DNA of 64,000 nucleotides, from assembly GCA_012656075.1 (NCBI GenBank), contig JAAKBF010000382.1, forward strand, positions 207,985-271,984, in the 5' to 3' direction. Origin of the DNA: Phytophthora hibernalis (lineage: Eukaryota > Oomycota > Peronosporomycetes > Peronosporales > Peronosporaceae). Each line of letters starts with the position of its first letter. The first letter of the stretch is position 1. The notes under the pieces are model-generated. The model saw only the letters and a list, made by a program, of their open reading frames with translations, ran no database searches and was not told the DNA's origin. The position numbers and the translations under genes were made by a program. Below, piece after piece: positions 34,789 to 46,241 of this stretch.

Positions 34789-35093
34789 TGTGACGGGGTC
34801 ACACAGCACCTTGCCTTGAGGAAGCGTAAGAGAGCAAGGGCTCTCGGTGAACGATAAGTTCACAGTTCCCGGCCTAAGGGATCTCTCTGCGGGTTTGATA
34901 GCAAGATAAAGACTGAATATATTTTATAGCTGAGTTAAGCTTGTAGCATACAAACTCTAAGTCATCTATAGTAAAAGCTAAAGAGCGTGCATGGTTGGCT
35001 CACAGCCAACCGGTACCACGTACCATGGACTCTAAAGAGTGACATCCGTCACTCTTTATGTTACTTGGGTACACGTCGGTGTACCCCGTTACA
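34789..35093 (+). repeat. Solo LTR, gypsy-like, inside pogo copy 2
   Basis: The 305-base insertion begins TGTGACGGGGT and ends ACCCCGTTACA, with T-runs on both sides. Compared with copy 1 (a run of five T), the site now has four T before and five after, giving a 4-5 base target duplication. The termini resemble those of the LTR at 59937-60248. Confidence 0.75.
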
Positions 35094-35284
35094 TTTTTCT
35101 CGATGTCCTCGGTCTACGGGTTTTGATTGGTGGAATCGAAACTGTAGTCTGTGATTGGTGGAAGATTGATCTTCAATGTACTAAATCAGTTCATCCGACT
35201 TTTACATGAATGGAATCCCACCAACATACAATCGAGCATGTTATTCGGTGTGCGGTGTTCTTTATTCAAGCACAAGACTGTATT

Positions 35285-36028
35285 GATATCTACTATTACT
35301 ACTGATAATATTTGAATATTATATTTATATTAAATAAATACTTCAAGTTTCAGAGCATCCTTCCCAGCGTTTACACCATTTCCGTAGCCCCAACCATCCC
35401 ACGATTTTTAGCGTCAAACGAACTTGCTTACGAACCATTGCCGAGAGAATCAAAAGTTCAAGGTAAGCCAAAACGAGGGCGATTAGGCCCTAAGCCTCGA
35501 GTGCATGCCCAAGGACGTGAAATAAAGCGAGTTGGCGGATTTGAAATCACCCCTCCCATTAACCCTACATTGATTTCTTTCGATTCTCTGTAGATATTTT
35601 TGATCCCCTATAAATTACAAAGTTATAATGCTGCGTCCACTCGGTATGCGGCAGCGTCTCAATCGGAAAACACTCAAGCTCGAACTTTTCCTTCTTCTGC
35701 AGAATTGACTTGTCTGGCTTGATCAGCGCAATCAAGAATTCAATCGTGTGAGTTTGTTGGACAGTGCCCGTAGTCGTGGGGCACAAAGGCTACTGTAGCC
35801 CTAAAATATACTAGTATTTCCTCTGCACGAGAAAAAGACGAGTGAGAAGCCGACGGCTTCTCTCTTTTCTCGTGCAAATGAAATACAGGAAGAGAGCCCG
35901 ATGAAAGAGCTAGCCTTTGCCTTTTGGCGGATCGTAAGTTTCTCTGAAAATGACCAATTATTTGCTTGACTCGAACTTTTGTAATTATGAGACCCCTATT
36001 CTATTGGGTCTTTACGCAATTATAACAT
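35285..36028. other. Spacer, no confident gene
   Basis: A plus frame (35312-35593) and a minus frame (35786-35565) have protein-like patches (LASNELAYEPLPRESKVQGK; THTIEFLIALIKPDKSILQK). There is no start, splice context or family I can defend. An inverted repeat lies at 35825-35875. Confidence 0.35.
35825..35875. repeat. 51-base inverted repeat
   Basis: The outer arms (GCACGAGAAAA and its complement) and the centre (AGAAGCCG-A-CGGCTTCT) are perfectly matched, with a few mismatches between. A hairpin of similar size to 4650-4700. Confidence 0.8.
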
Positions 36029-37750
36029 CTAACTCACGTTCAGTTTCGCTTCAAGCTCTAAATGTCCTCCCTGGGACGCCCTAGGCACCCACAGTACGAG
36101 TGAACCACCTCCTGTGCCTGGAAGACCCAAAAGACCAGGACGCCAGCGGTCGAGGTACAGCGTCTTCCCTCCCAGCGCTGTTGTAGTGGATGTCCACGTT
36201 GCGGTTCCACCTGCTGGAACATCGACTTCGGCGATCTTGTCTCCACCGGATTTGATGTTCACTTTGACGTTTTTGTGTCAGTGCTCGTGAAATTAATAAT
36301 AACTGCACCGTCGCCCTTCTTGGTCCACGAGCTGGTGCTTCCTTCGAAAGCGTCTTGGATGGTGTGCAAGCCCAGGGTGTCTGGTTCGTCTCCGTCATCG
36401 ATCTCGCCCATAAATTGTGTGGGCCCACAGATAGTCTGTACATAAGCGACAAGCAGCGTCGATATATCCAGATCGTCGAGACCGCTCACAGAGAGAACAA
36501 CTAACCCCTTTTGAAGAGCTTGGTACGCTGCATTCCTGGCTCTCATCGTCGTGCCGTTGTTGCTCTCCCCAGACTTGATGAGGTCGTTGATGATGACCCC
36601 GAAGGTCTTGCGTAGAGTTTCACGTGTCTTGTAGGCGGTCGCATTGCTGGACTCCGAGGCCATTTGGCTCATGCAATTGTTTGTCACAATGGGGACGTCG
36701 TGCAACACAAGCTCGGACTCGCTGACCTTGAGACGGATCTCTGCGTCGGTGATGTCGGGGTTCTTGTCCCGGTACTCATTGACGGTAAACCACGTACGGT
36801 CTACAAGCGACTTTAAGTCGGCACCGCAAGTCGATTTGGACTTCATTCCCGTCACGAGCGACGAAATCTCCGTCGAGTTCAGCTCATTGGCAGCCACCGT
36901 GAAGTTGGCCCCGATGAGGAAAGCCTTGAACGCGTTCCAACTGGAGATAACATAATCGTCGTTCGCTATAACTTGACTCACGACGTACTGAGTAGTCGCC
37001 AAGAAATACTTGGTATCAAAAAGAGTTCTAGGGACAGTGTTTCCCAGGCAGTTGATGGTAGCAATGGGAATATCGGTCACGACCATATTGGTCTGATACA
37101 GCATGGCCCGGACCTGTTGATCAGTGGTGTTCGGGTCGGACGTCTTGATGTTGCGCACGTATCTGTTAAGCCCTCTCACCACGGTCATCATCGAGTTGGC
37201 GCACTTAACAGCTCTCTTTGCGTATTTGCCCACCTTTGCGATGTCGCCAAAGATGCCCATGGAGGCAACGTCTAAGGCTGTCACCGCGATAACGCTGATT
37301 TTGTTGAACACTTGCAGCTTGCAGTCGTCGTTTTGCCGGATGCATTCCATACCGCACTCGACCGGGTAGTTGAGCGGGCACTCTGTCCAGCAAGTGTTGG
37401 TCGCGTTATTTCGGTCGTAGTTGCTAGGACACTTGTCCATGATATGTGCTTCTCGGTAGCACGCAGGGTCTGGGAATGCTCCACGGCCCCACCCAGTTTG
37501 GGAACGTTGATGTGACCGTGCTGATCGCATTGGCGGGCGTACGCGTCGAGTAGTTCGTATCGCCACCAAAGGATGAAGAGTCTTCATCGGAAGAGTTAGA
37601 TCCCGACGTGGAAGCTGTAGGTTCATCGGATGAATCGTCTGAATCGTCTGATGCGTCGTCGTCGTTCCAGAAGGACCAGTCTAGCCCTTTTGTTCCGGTG
37701 ATGCAAGCGATTACCACCAAAAGGATAAACACCACTCTCCTCTGGACCAT
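36029..37750 (-). CDS. Secreted-family member, diverged, two frameshifts
   Basis: The ATG at 37750 gives a signal peptide (MVQRRVVFILLVVIACITGT) and the family start LDWSFWNDDD. A shorter Asp/Ser-rich linker follows. A frame change lies near 37485 (NWVGP, then GAFPDPACYREAHIMDKCP), next to G/C runs. The Cys block (CWTECPLNYPVECGMECIR, NDDC) and the long central part are open to 36259. A second change lies in an A-run near 36272, after which the C-terminal segment (GGDKIAEVDVPAGG, LPGTGGGSLVLWVP) runs to the stop at 36029. It is clearly more diverged than the 2485/12053 pair. The promoter at 37805-37826 is well preserved, so this may be a live gene with two sequencing gaps. Confidence 0.78.
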
Positions 37751-37804
37751 GTAGAGCCCTAGCGGCTGACGATCGACTTTCGCTGTGTGGGGAGTGCTCC
37801 CGAG

Positions 37805-37826
37805 GTGGCAAATTGCACAATGAATG
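37805..37826 (-). promoter_or_regulatory. INR + FPR core promoter of the 37750 gene
   Basis: The minus strand reads CATTCATTGTG followed by CAATTTGCC, an excellent oomycete initiator plus FPR. It lies about 55-75 bases before the ATG. Confidence 0.7.
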
Positions 37827-37829
37827 CAC

Positions 37830-40800
37830 AGCGCCGTCTAGCGGAAACGGTATGAGATCGTACCAGCATCTGCAATCGAGCCGGCCGCTTCACTCTGCAA
37901 CACCAGGACGAGAGCATCACCCGAAGATGTTGAAGAGGATCGGGAGCTCTGTAGCGAATGCGGTGTGTGCAATTATACGCACGTTAATTTTAATGTGCAC
38001 GTACCGGTATGTCTTTCAACTAGACGTTGTCGGTGGCAAGACGGGATGAGTTACAATATCCGGACAGTCCACGACGATGGACGTAGAAGTTTGTGTGGGC
38101 ATCCAATCAAAACCTGGTTCCTTTCTGCAAGGGGTCGAGGTACAGAGGTACATTTGACCGCTCATCAGGGACGTTCATGTTAAACGACAGCGTCGCAACT
38201 TGAGGTTGTTCTGTAGATATCCTCTTAAGTATACTGGTGTTATTAGTACAGGTAGCAGGCTGTCGTACACGCACTCCAACCTTTTTGTGCTTGTTGAGCA
38301 CTGTACGAGCTTTTATATTTATGGGTGACCAACGCTGCGTCACCAGTTCACCAGCTCACCAGCTCCCCAGCTCACCAATAAAAGCACCTTCCACCACTGA
38401 GCAGATCACCAGCAAGGATCCCAAAGCCGTCGACGATTGGCGAATGTACCTAGCTTAATACATGTAATCATCAGTTGTACGCTACCGGCACCGCAGCTGG
38501 CGTTTCGCTGTTAGACAAATATCCGTCTACCGAACCGCTTTAGCTTGCTTGCGTGCATCTACTGTACACGCACGCAGTGCATTTTGATCTAAATGACACA
38601 GGCGTCAGTCTACGGTAGCCCCGACGCAGAGCGGAACGCAATTGTCTGCGAGCGAAAGCCGGCGTCAAATCTGCTTTGGGTGCTTTTTAAAGCATATTAA
38701 ATATGCTATCATAGAGTTTCTATTCGATGAGTACATGTGCACTGATTGCAACCCAGATGTGGTCTTAGATCGCCAGTGTTTTGGCAAACACGACCTGTAG
38801 CAAACTCCAAAATTGTACTGGTAAAAAGCAACGCCTGATATGTACACAGTTAAGAAGGTATATACAGTTTAGAACAAAATACACATAGGATTTGAAAAGA
38901 GCATCAACACATTTTTTAATTTTTATTCAAGGTTATAGGTTTTCTCTGTTGCTTATTGCCGCACATTACTTCAGCGCCGCTGCGACGACAGTATTCGGAC
39001 TCTCAGGATTTGTTTTTCGCCACACATCGATTACCTACCTAGGTGACGCAACGATCGTCGATGGCTGCAAAGCAAACCTTATTAATAGATGTGCTGAACC
39101 CCCGACCAGCAGAGCGGTGCCGACTCAATTTACCAGGGTTCCTAAAATACTACATGTTCATGAATTGCAATTATATGGGGAGCAGTCGAAGTATAATTGC
39201 GCAATGCTCACATGTCAAACGAAGAAGAAATACGGTATTGTATGCATCATTGCATATTTCAAATTAGTATAACTCGAGCCAAATCTACTTGCCCTCACTG
39301 GTCTGAGATACGACAACGCTATCCCAGCTAAGCTAAAAACTACAACGTCGGAAGTACCGCATCAGCTCCTACGTACTTTGCAAAATCGTATGTTTGAAAG
39401 GCAAATTGACGGTGGCAATTGGTACATGCACGGACCGTTGGTTATTGCTCGGAGTGGAAAGTTATTGAGAAAAACATTACTGTATTGGTAACGTATGGAA
39501 ATTATTGATATTGCCATTTTTTTAGGAACCACCGAGTTCAGCCCAGATCACTCTGCACGAGGTCGTCATCCAACATGAGAAACGAATTCGCAAGCTACGA
39601 TCGCAACAGCCAGCCTCATGCCATCGGAGGCCCGCCATCAGTCGAAGGATTGTCTTCGGTCCGCCGCCAACCTCGAATCTGCCAAGCACTCGGGTACACG
39701 TCGACGAGTAACCACTGCATACCGTTATCTCGTTGCGAAGGAGGGTATATGGAATCCATGGTCCATGATCATGATGATGAACCAACAAGGCTTGACGTCT
39801 TAGTCGCGACTCTCGAACACGTTCGGAATCAGGGTGATGGTCAAACAGCGGATCAGACCTCCGTCGATGGCGTACTCGACTTCGTGTTCAAACGGTACTT
39901 CCACCAACGGCGGAGCGCAGCACGAGACTACCTTCTCGCCGCAGCATTTGCTAGTTTCACATAACAACACGTAGATGAGCTGGAGTAGACGAGAGTATTA
40001 GTTGCACAGGTCCAAACCATTCCGTCGCGATAAAGCTTTTGGGGCTGCAGTTTTTGCGTTTCAGATGTACCGGTATCCATACACTCGACGGCTAGCTCTG
40101 TGCCCACCACTCATGCATCTCCTACAGCACACTTCGCAAATGCGCTCCACTCGAGCGGATCGTGTTCTCTGTCAGGGATTGCCACGAGGTCTGAATCCTT
40201 GCATTTCTCATACCTTTCCTAATGCGATTTGGATACTTAATCAAATAAGTTTTAGATGCCTGTTATATTTAATATCCGAAAAGATTATTACCCGGTACCG
40301 GTATTATACTAGTGGCGCAGCATTAGACTGGGCGGACAGTTGCGCGACAGTGCGCAATCTTCGTTAAACGAGTCACGCAGTCGCTTTGGCCCACGAATGT
40401 GAGCGAGTAGGTAAGATGTCGATTGGGAAGGGCGTCAAGGTTACGATTCTCAGGACATGCTGCGCAAGCTATACTTGCGCATTCACCATTACCTGCTCGG
40501 GTTGTACCCGTTGTGAACGGAAAGTTGTACATGGTGCTGCTAGGCTTCTACGTGTTTTCTCTGGCAAAGACAACAAGATGCAAATGCACCTGAAGCAAGA
40601 GCTGGTGGAATACCCGCGCTCCGATAAGGATGCTTTCAATGAGATGCTCAAGGAGAGGCTTCGCTTTCAACATTACTTATTTATCAGCGGTGGGGCGCAC
40701 GAAAATTTAAAAATTCAATGAGGCGCAAACTTAATTTAAAAAAGAATCTTAGTCAACTACTCGTTTGGATTCACGAGGTGGCAAATTCCCCGATGCGGCC

Positions 40801-40904
40801 TGCGTTTTTGATGGGACGCTAAAACGGACCAAATGCTCGAGAGAGCACCAGATAAACGAAACCCATCTTGTTATGGCACATGTTGTGGTGCTAGTTAATT
40901 TGAT
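37830..40904. other. About 3 kb with no supportable gene
   Basis: Short frames only. A 10-base tandem repeat (CACCAGCTCA-like, 38341-38376), one TACATGTA (38459) and TACCGGTA at 38002, 40068 and 40296 are present. A plus frame at 40565-40721 reads KMQMHLKQELVEYPRSDKDA, but nothing around it supports a gene. Confidence 0.45.
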
Positions 40905-40905
40905 A

Positions 40906-42407
40906 CAGTGGCGCACCTCGTTTTCGGCACTGGTACCTCTCAATAACCTGCCAAATATAATGATGACGCCTAGGGAAATGCGCAATTGAGTTGCCCATCT
41001 CCATTGTCGAATTAACCTCAACGGTTTTCCCCTCCTCGAGGAGGGATGACACGCCGTGGCTGCTCCACTTCAAATCTTGGTGCGGGCCACTCGAATACAA
41101 ATGCTCACTTTAACTTTAACCTCAACCTGCAATGGCGCGTCGTCCATCCGTGTACTACACCTTAACCCTCGCTGAAAAGCTCACTTTGTGTGAGAAAGCT
41201 GAGGCTGAGCCAACCTGGTCTCAAATTGCCCTCGCTAGCTGGGCCGCCCTACACTTTCAAGCACCCGTCAAACGCTCTACCGTTCAAGGAATCCTCAAAC
41301 GCAAGAGCCACTACGACGACGTCCCAGAAGCTCAACCACGCTCGCAAGCGCCACTGCTCCTCCCTCTACGTGCTACAGACAATCGACTCATGCAGAAGAT
41401 CGACGAGTACAAGGCATGGCACGCCAACGCCACCATCGCCGGATCAACTGTTATCGGGATAGCTCAACGTGAAGGTGTACAGCTACCCAACGGCACTGTA
41501 CCTAGCCGTGGGTGGCTGTATCGCTTTCGAAAGCGCACTGGTCTGTGATTTTCGCTGCGTGACGGCGAAGGTGGCTCACTGGACGAGCAAGTAGTGACCG
41601 AAGGCAAGAAGGGAATTCAGGATGCTGTCGTCAAGTACCATCCTTGTGATGTTTACAACATGGAGGAAACGTCATTTTTCTATCGGAGAGAGCCTAAGGG
41701 TTCGCTGACTGTAGACAAAACGGAGAAGGGGAAGAAGCAGAGCAATGAGCGAATCACAGTGTGCGTGGCTACTAACGCTGATGGAACCGACCAGCTCCCT
41801 CTTCACTTCATCGGGAAGGCCAATGTGCCGCGGCCGATGAAGAATCGCGATGTGTTCGCCGAGACTGACGCTACCTACACAAGCACTGCAAAAGCCTGGA
41901 TGAATACCACCCGGGATTGTGAATGGCTGGAACAGCTCAATGAGAGTATGCGGTTGCAGTAACGGCACGTGCTCCTCCTAATTGACAACGTCTCGTCTCA
42001 TAACGATGAGCCAGTCGAGCTGTCAAACGTGGTAATTCGTAAGCTACCGCCTAACACCATAGCAGCGCTGCAGCCGATGGATCAAGGCATCATCAAAAGC
42101 CTTAAGGACCACTATCATACTAAGAAGCAAGAGGCAGAGCTCGACATGTTCTATAATGGTACACCGTACGCATCTGTTGACATCTACAGAGCTATAAACT
42201 GGTGTTCGGAAGGATGGAGCGACGTATCATCGCGAACTATTAGAAGCTGTTGGTTCCACACAGGTAAAGTGTCAAAGATGGATCTTCGATTTCTACTGAA
42301 TTAGGTTAATAAATATCAGTACTGCAATCTCTTCGGTTTTCTCCCATAGCTTATCGAGTTTGCACCTTTGATATGGTCCGCCCTGCCGAAAACGAGGCGC
42401 ACCACTG
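40906..42407 (+). mobile_element. Third pogo-like transposon, different terminal repeats
   Basis: Terminal repeats CAGTGGCGCACCTCGTTTTC (40906) and the complement CAGTGGTGCGCCTCGTTTTC (ending 42407) differ at two positions. TA flanks both ends (40904-40905, 42408-42409). At 1502 bases it is the same size class as copy 1 at 5550, but it is a separate family. Confidence 0.88.
41132..42304 (+). pseudogene. pogo-like transposase with two stops and an altered first Asp
   Basis: The ATG at 41132 begins MARRPSVYYTLTLAEKLTLC, a psq-type HTH start. The CENP-B-like part (KIDEYKAWHANATIAGSTVI, LPNGTVPSRGWLYRF) follows. A TGA at 41546 and a TAA at 41960 interrupt an otherwise single frame to the stop at 42302. 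In the catalytic core the first block reads VYNMEETSFF, with Glu where Asp is expected. The second (LLLIDNVSSHND) and third (LQPMDQGIIK) blocks are kept. Clean stops and a lost catalytic residue point to real decay. Confidence 0.85.
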
Positions 42408-42409
42408 TA

Positions 42410-43080
42410 ATGGTATTCAGCATTATGCAGGGTTTCTACGACAAAAGTGATAAACCGGCCTCAAGTTGCTTTAGCTACAACTTCCGTCTCTCTTCTACCC
42501 GCATTCTCGATGAATGTGTGTTTGGTAAGTGGGAAGCGCGTTTCATGGCGTGGCAGACTGACGGACGCATAAAAGCAACGCCCGACTGATATGTGCTGGT
42601 GCGGTTCTGCGGCGATAATTTCGAGTTCTAATTTGTTCGTAGTGATGAATCGCGAAAACTCAAATGTCGCACACAACCAACGCTGGAAAAGAACGAAAGC
42701 TGAAATTGACTTAGCAAAAATGAGGAGGAGCGCTTATGTCGACCTCTTCGATCGCTCTGATAATGAATGAACCAGTGAGCCAGTCATGATAACGGATATA
42801 TGGATTCTGCTTACTCCGGTCGTGATTGCTGAAGGTGATGCAGCATTTGCTTCACGATTTAAGCATTTTGTTGCTGAAAATTTGCAATGCTCTGCAGGAT
42901 AGATAGTGTTATCTGCTACTGCATTTCGTTGGATAGATCAATTGAAGCCGTCAGCTTCTCTATCGACTCGGCCACATCCGCGTCTTTGTTGGTTTGAACA
43001 GGTTACTTACGAGTTGTTAGGATTTTCATCATGCTATCGAAGCCGTATCGGATACTCTCGCTGACAATCAGCTCGACCGG
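42410..43080. other. Spacer, nothing supportable
   Basis: No open frame with a recognisable motif, no repeat of note. Confidence 0.4.
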
Positions 43081-43084
43081 TTCT

Positions 43085-43579
43085 TCAGTCGCGTGTTTCT
43101 TTTGGCGTTTGCGTTAGCCTTATCATGGGCTTCTTTTGGCGAATCGACGCTGTCTGTTTCCGATTCCTCCTCCTCCTCTTCGGTCGTGTCAGAGCTTGAG
43201 TTTCGGGTGAGCGCGCAATGTCAAATTCAACGATGGCTTCACCAGTACATCCTGGGTTAGCAAAACAGTCGCACAACAGTGGCCACAGCGCAGTCAACTC
43301 AGTCCCAAGAGTGGCACGATACATGGGTTTCACGTTCAACGAGTCGCATGTCAAATGAAGCTTAGTGGATCCGCTGAGCGAAGCATCGAGGCTGCAATCA
43401 TTTGATTGAACAGCCAAATAGTCGGTTGGTATTTCAGGGAACTGGCGAGGCTGCCGACTATTGCTGTCGTCATCAGTGTTCGAGTCATTTTCAGTACCTC
43501 TGTTTCTTGTTGAAAGAAGTTGCGAGTGCTTCTTTTGTACGCTAGCCGGATGGAGTTTCTTGAACTGCCCGTTTCCCAT
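43085..43579 (-). CDS. Possible hypothetical protein, 164 residues
   Basis: The frame has a hydrophilic N-terminal part (RNRGTENDSNTDDDSNSRQP) and a middle with three Cys (LWPLLCDCFANPGCTGEAIV). A strongly basic tail (RPKRRRRNRKQ) follows. The composition is protein-like, and an overlapping frame upstream (to 43677) may be its start after a shift. There is no promoter and no known family, so it may be chance. Confidence 0.3.
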   Translation of the reverse strand: MGNGQFKKLHPASVQKKHSQLLSTRNRGTENDSNTDDDSNSRQPRQFPEIPTDYLAVQSNDCSLDASLSGSTKLHLTCDSLNVKPMYRATLGTELTALWPLLCDCFANPGCTGEAIVEFDIARSPETQALTRPKRRRRNRKQTASIRQKKPMIRLTQTPKETRD

Positions 43580-43855
43580 TCATCTTCGGTCAGCATGCAT
43601 TCTCCAACTATAGTAGCACCACCATAGCAAATTTTATGCCAGCGTAACCAAGCTAGCTTACTATTTCTTTCAATCAATTTTGACGGCCCTTAGCTCACAC
43701 ACACGTGACAGGCGTCTATCGACAAGAGGAACGAGTAACATGCATTCGTTACAACTTTTCTGGCTTTGTAATTGGCTTAAATTGGGAAAGTAGCAGCTGC
43801 ACTCACTCCAGCAATCCCCACGAAGCAAAGTTTTGCGCTTGCCCTTGCTGTCGAA

Positions 43856-45240
43856 TGACGCGTCACGATACCCCTCCATCTCCATCGGAAAGACCTCAGG
43901 GACGCACTACAGCTCCAGTGGGCTTCGCCACCCCACTCGTGGCCACCTTAATGCAGACTAAGTTCGGAGCACTTGTACGGCCCCAAACACCAAGAAAGCG
44001 TAAAGAAGTTACATGACGGTAATCGCTACCTGGATTCGTGAGACCCTAGAAACGCCTAAGCAGTCAGCTGGCATTATTTAGGGAGATGGTAGCATCAACC
44101 TATCCGTATTATCTCCGGCCCATTTTGAAGTTTTTGCTGTATATGATGAACGGTGGCGGGCTCAAAGTGTCGACTTTGAGTGGCTACAGGAGTGCGCTCA
44201 AGGATGCTTATCGACAGAAGCGTCTCGACCTACCCCTGAGTATCTCGATGATCTTAAAACCTTTTTACAGGTCTCAAGAGAGTCGAAGCAAACAACGATC
44301 AAGCTGGGAAAGTCCAAAAACCTGGCAAAGAACCGTTGACATTTTCGCTGTATATTCAATTACATTAGCTCTCGGCGATAACGGCTTCGCACATCTGTTT
44401 TTGCTGTCGCAGTGGAACTCAATGTGCCAATCCAAGTCAGTGGAAATACTGCACCTTTCACACCTTCATTGGGCAGACGATAGTGTCGGATATGTGCTGC
44501 ACAAAACCAAAAAAATCAAGAGGGAAGCGGTCCCAAATATCCCCGCCACATTTACGCCAACCCAGACAACCATCATGCTGCTGGGCGCTCGCTCTTGGGG
44601 TCTACCTAGCGTCAAACCCGTCGATGGGGACAGGAAAGCGCTTCCCTGGGTCTAATCAGAAGTCGCGCTTCTGCAAGGTTCTTGGGAAATTGCTAGAGCA
44701 GACCACGGGGCAGAAAATATACGGGACGCATTCTATCCAAATGGGCGTCGCAACCTACGCTAGCAGTGGAAGTACAGGTGGGCCTTCAATTGTGAGTGTC
44801 TGCTTGCGGTGTGGATAGTCATTAGGCGGGGTACAAGATCGTTACTTTCGATATGAAGCGTCAGGTGAACAGTTTTGGGTCGGGTTGTCGCTGGTCTGCC
44901 TCAGAACAGTGCGCTGTTTGCCGCGCTACCACCCCACTTCAAAGGCCCAAGGGACGATTTGGAGTTTTGGAGTCTGCATCGAAAATGTTCCCGACCATGA
45001 ACAGAGATAATCATGTAGCACCAGTACTTCAGCTTTGTCTGGCCTCGATTGTAACTCACGCAACCTATCTCCGCGCACTGTTGTCGTCATACGTGTTTCG
45101 CAATTCGGAGACGTTGGCAAGACTGAAGGGTTTGATTTTTACGGGGACGGTGGGGAAACGATCGATCGCTGCTGCAGGAAGCTGGGCTGTGGCGAGAAGT
45201 GGCGGCTGAACAGCGGCTCCAGAGGATGCAGTAACTCGGC
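43856..45240 (+). pseudogene. Crypton-type tyrosine recombinase, both catalytic Arg replaced
   Basis: Pieces in order are a basic N-terminal part (LMQTKFGALVRPQTPRKRKE), VSTLSGYRSALKDAYRQKRL, and LGDNGFAHLFLLSQWNSMCQSKSVE. Then come LHLSHLHWADDSVGYVLHKT, GTHSIQMGVATYASSGSTGG, and QDRYFRY with the catalytic Tyr. In tyrosine recombinases an Arg is expected in the MCxSKS block and in HSIxxG; both read Gln here, a change one G-to-A step from Arg. A TAG follows LRCG, and several frame changes occur. It lies directly upstream of the Helitron gene. No element ends were found. Confidence 0.65.
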
Positions 45241-45259
45241 GTAAACGGAAGCAACGTAA

Positions 45260-46239
45260 ATCGGCAAAGACTCGCAGCTTGGCCGATGAGATGGCTGCTC
45301 TTACCGTTACCTCGGGACATCCGGTTGCTGCTGTTTTAACGGTCGCTGTGGTTAGCGATGTGCATATTACCACCGCCGAGCCTCAAGTGGCTGACGTCAC
45401 GATGGTCGCTGATGAGGAACGCCTTACGGTGGAGCAAGAAGGGCAAACTGAAGAGGATGATCCAGCTGAGCACCAAGGCCGGGTAGCACCTGAATACGAC
45501 GAGGGGCAACGCCTTGCCGCCCTGGCTACAGAAGAGACCTCGCCGCCGTTGCCCTGTCATCTGCCTCCAAACGTGCTCGGAAAGCGGAGGCAGCAAGGAT
45601 TCGGATAGCGAACGCAACTGCCTCGCAGAAGGAGCGTAGGCGTGCTGCAGATGCTGAGAGAAAACGTATTCGTAGGGCTAACGCCTCTGCGTCGTAGATA
45701 GATCGTACACGCGTGAAAGCTACTGAGCGACAGCGCGCAAGGCGGGCGAGGTTGAGTGAGGACCAGCGCAACTTAATACGAGAGAGTGATCGGGATCGCC
45801 AGCACGTGAGGCGTTCAGGTCAGGATGAAGCGGAGATATCGGCGCAGAGAGCTCGGGACGGAGAGCAGCACAGCGTCAGACGAGAGGGACTCAGTGAGCT
45901 CGAGCGGGCCGATGCGCGGAGTCAAAATAGGTTGCCTTGCGGCTTGGTCTCAGTCAAGCCACTCGCGATTCTGTGCGATCTCAAGACAGCGATCAGCACG
46001 CTGCCAGGCGCGCGCGGGAACCGAGGAAGAGAGAGAGCAGAATCGAGAACAATCGCGTGTGCGTCAAGCCACCCCAAGCATCGACGGGCCCTTATCAACC
46101 ACGAGGATTTCAGGGCTGGCATTGTGAGAGGCAAAAACATCGTCGGCGGCCGATTTAAACTCCCTCCCACCACCGTCTGTCAGCATTGCAGAGCTTGGAA
46201 GTGGACCGACGAGTCAGACAATATCTGCTGTCTAATGGG
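45260..46239 (+). pseudogene. Helitron Rep-helicase gene, N-terminal part
   Basis: Two frames give long Arg/Ala/Glu/Gln-rich stretches (ARKAEAARIRIANATASQKE; RARRARLSEDQRNLIRESDR) typical of the helical preamble of Helitron proteins. A Cys block follows (CQHCRAWKWTDES...NICC), the usual C-x2-C before the Helitron-like N domain. The frame is interrupted at 46240 by a DNA transposon and resumes at 47459 (KVKLPQLKPAP) without loss, because the insertion duplicated only TA. Confidence 0.6.
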
Positions 46240-46241
46240 TA

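Larger units (their letters stand above)
33394..35280 (-). mobile_element. pogo/Tigger transposon, copy 2, carrying a solo LTR
   Basis: Same family as 5550-7116, in reverse orientation. The ends are CAGTCTTGTGCTTGAATAAA at 33394 and its complement ending at 35280, with TA on both sides (33392-33393, 35281-35282). It interrupts the Harbinger-like gene. It is 320 bases longer than copy 1, mainly because of an LTR insertion at 34789-35093. Confidence 0.9.

Noticed and set aside
38892..39272. 126-codon plus frame with a hydrophobic start, considered as a secreted protein
   Set aside because: No conserved motif, no promoter, and AT-rich repeat-like surroundings.
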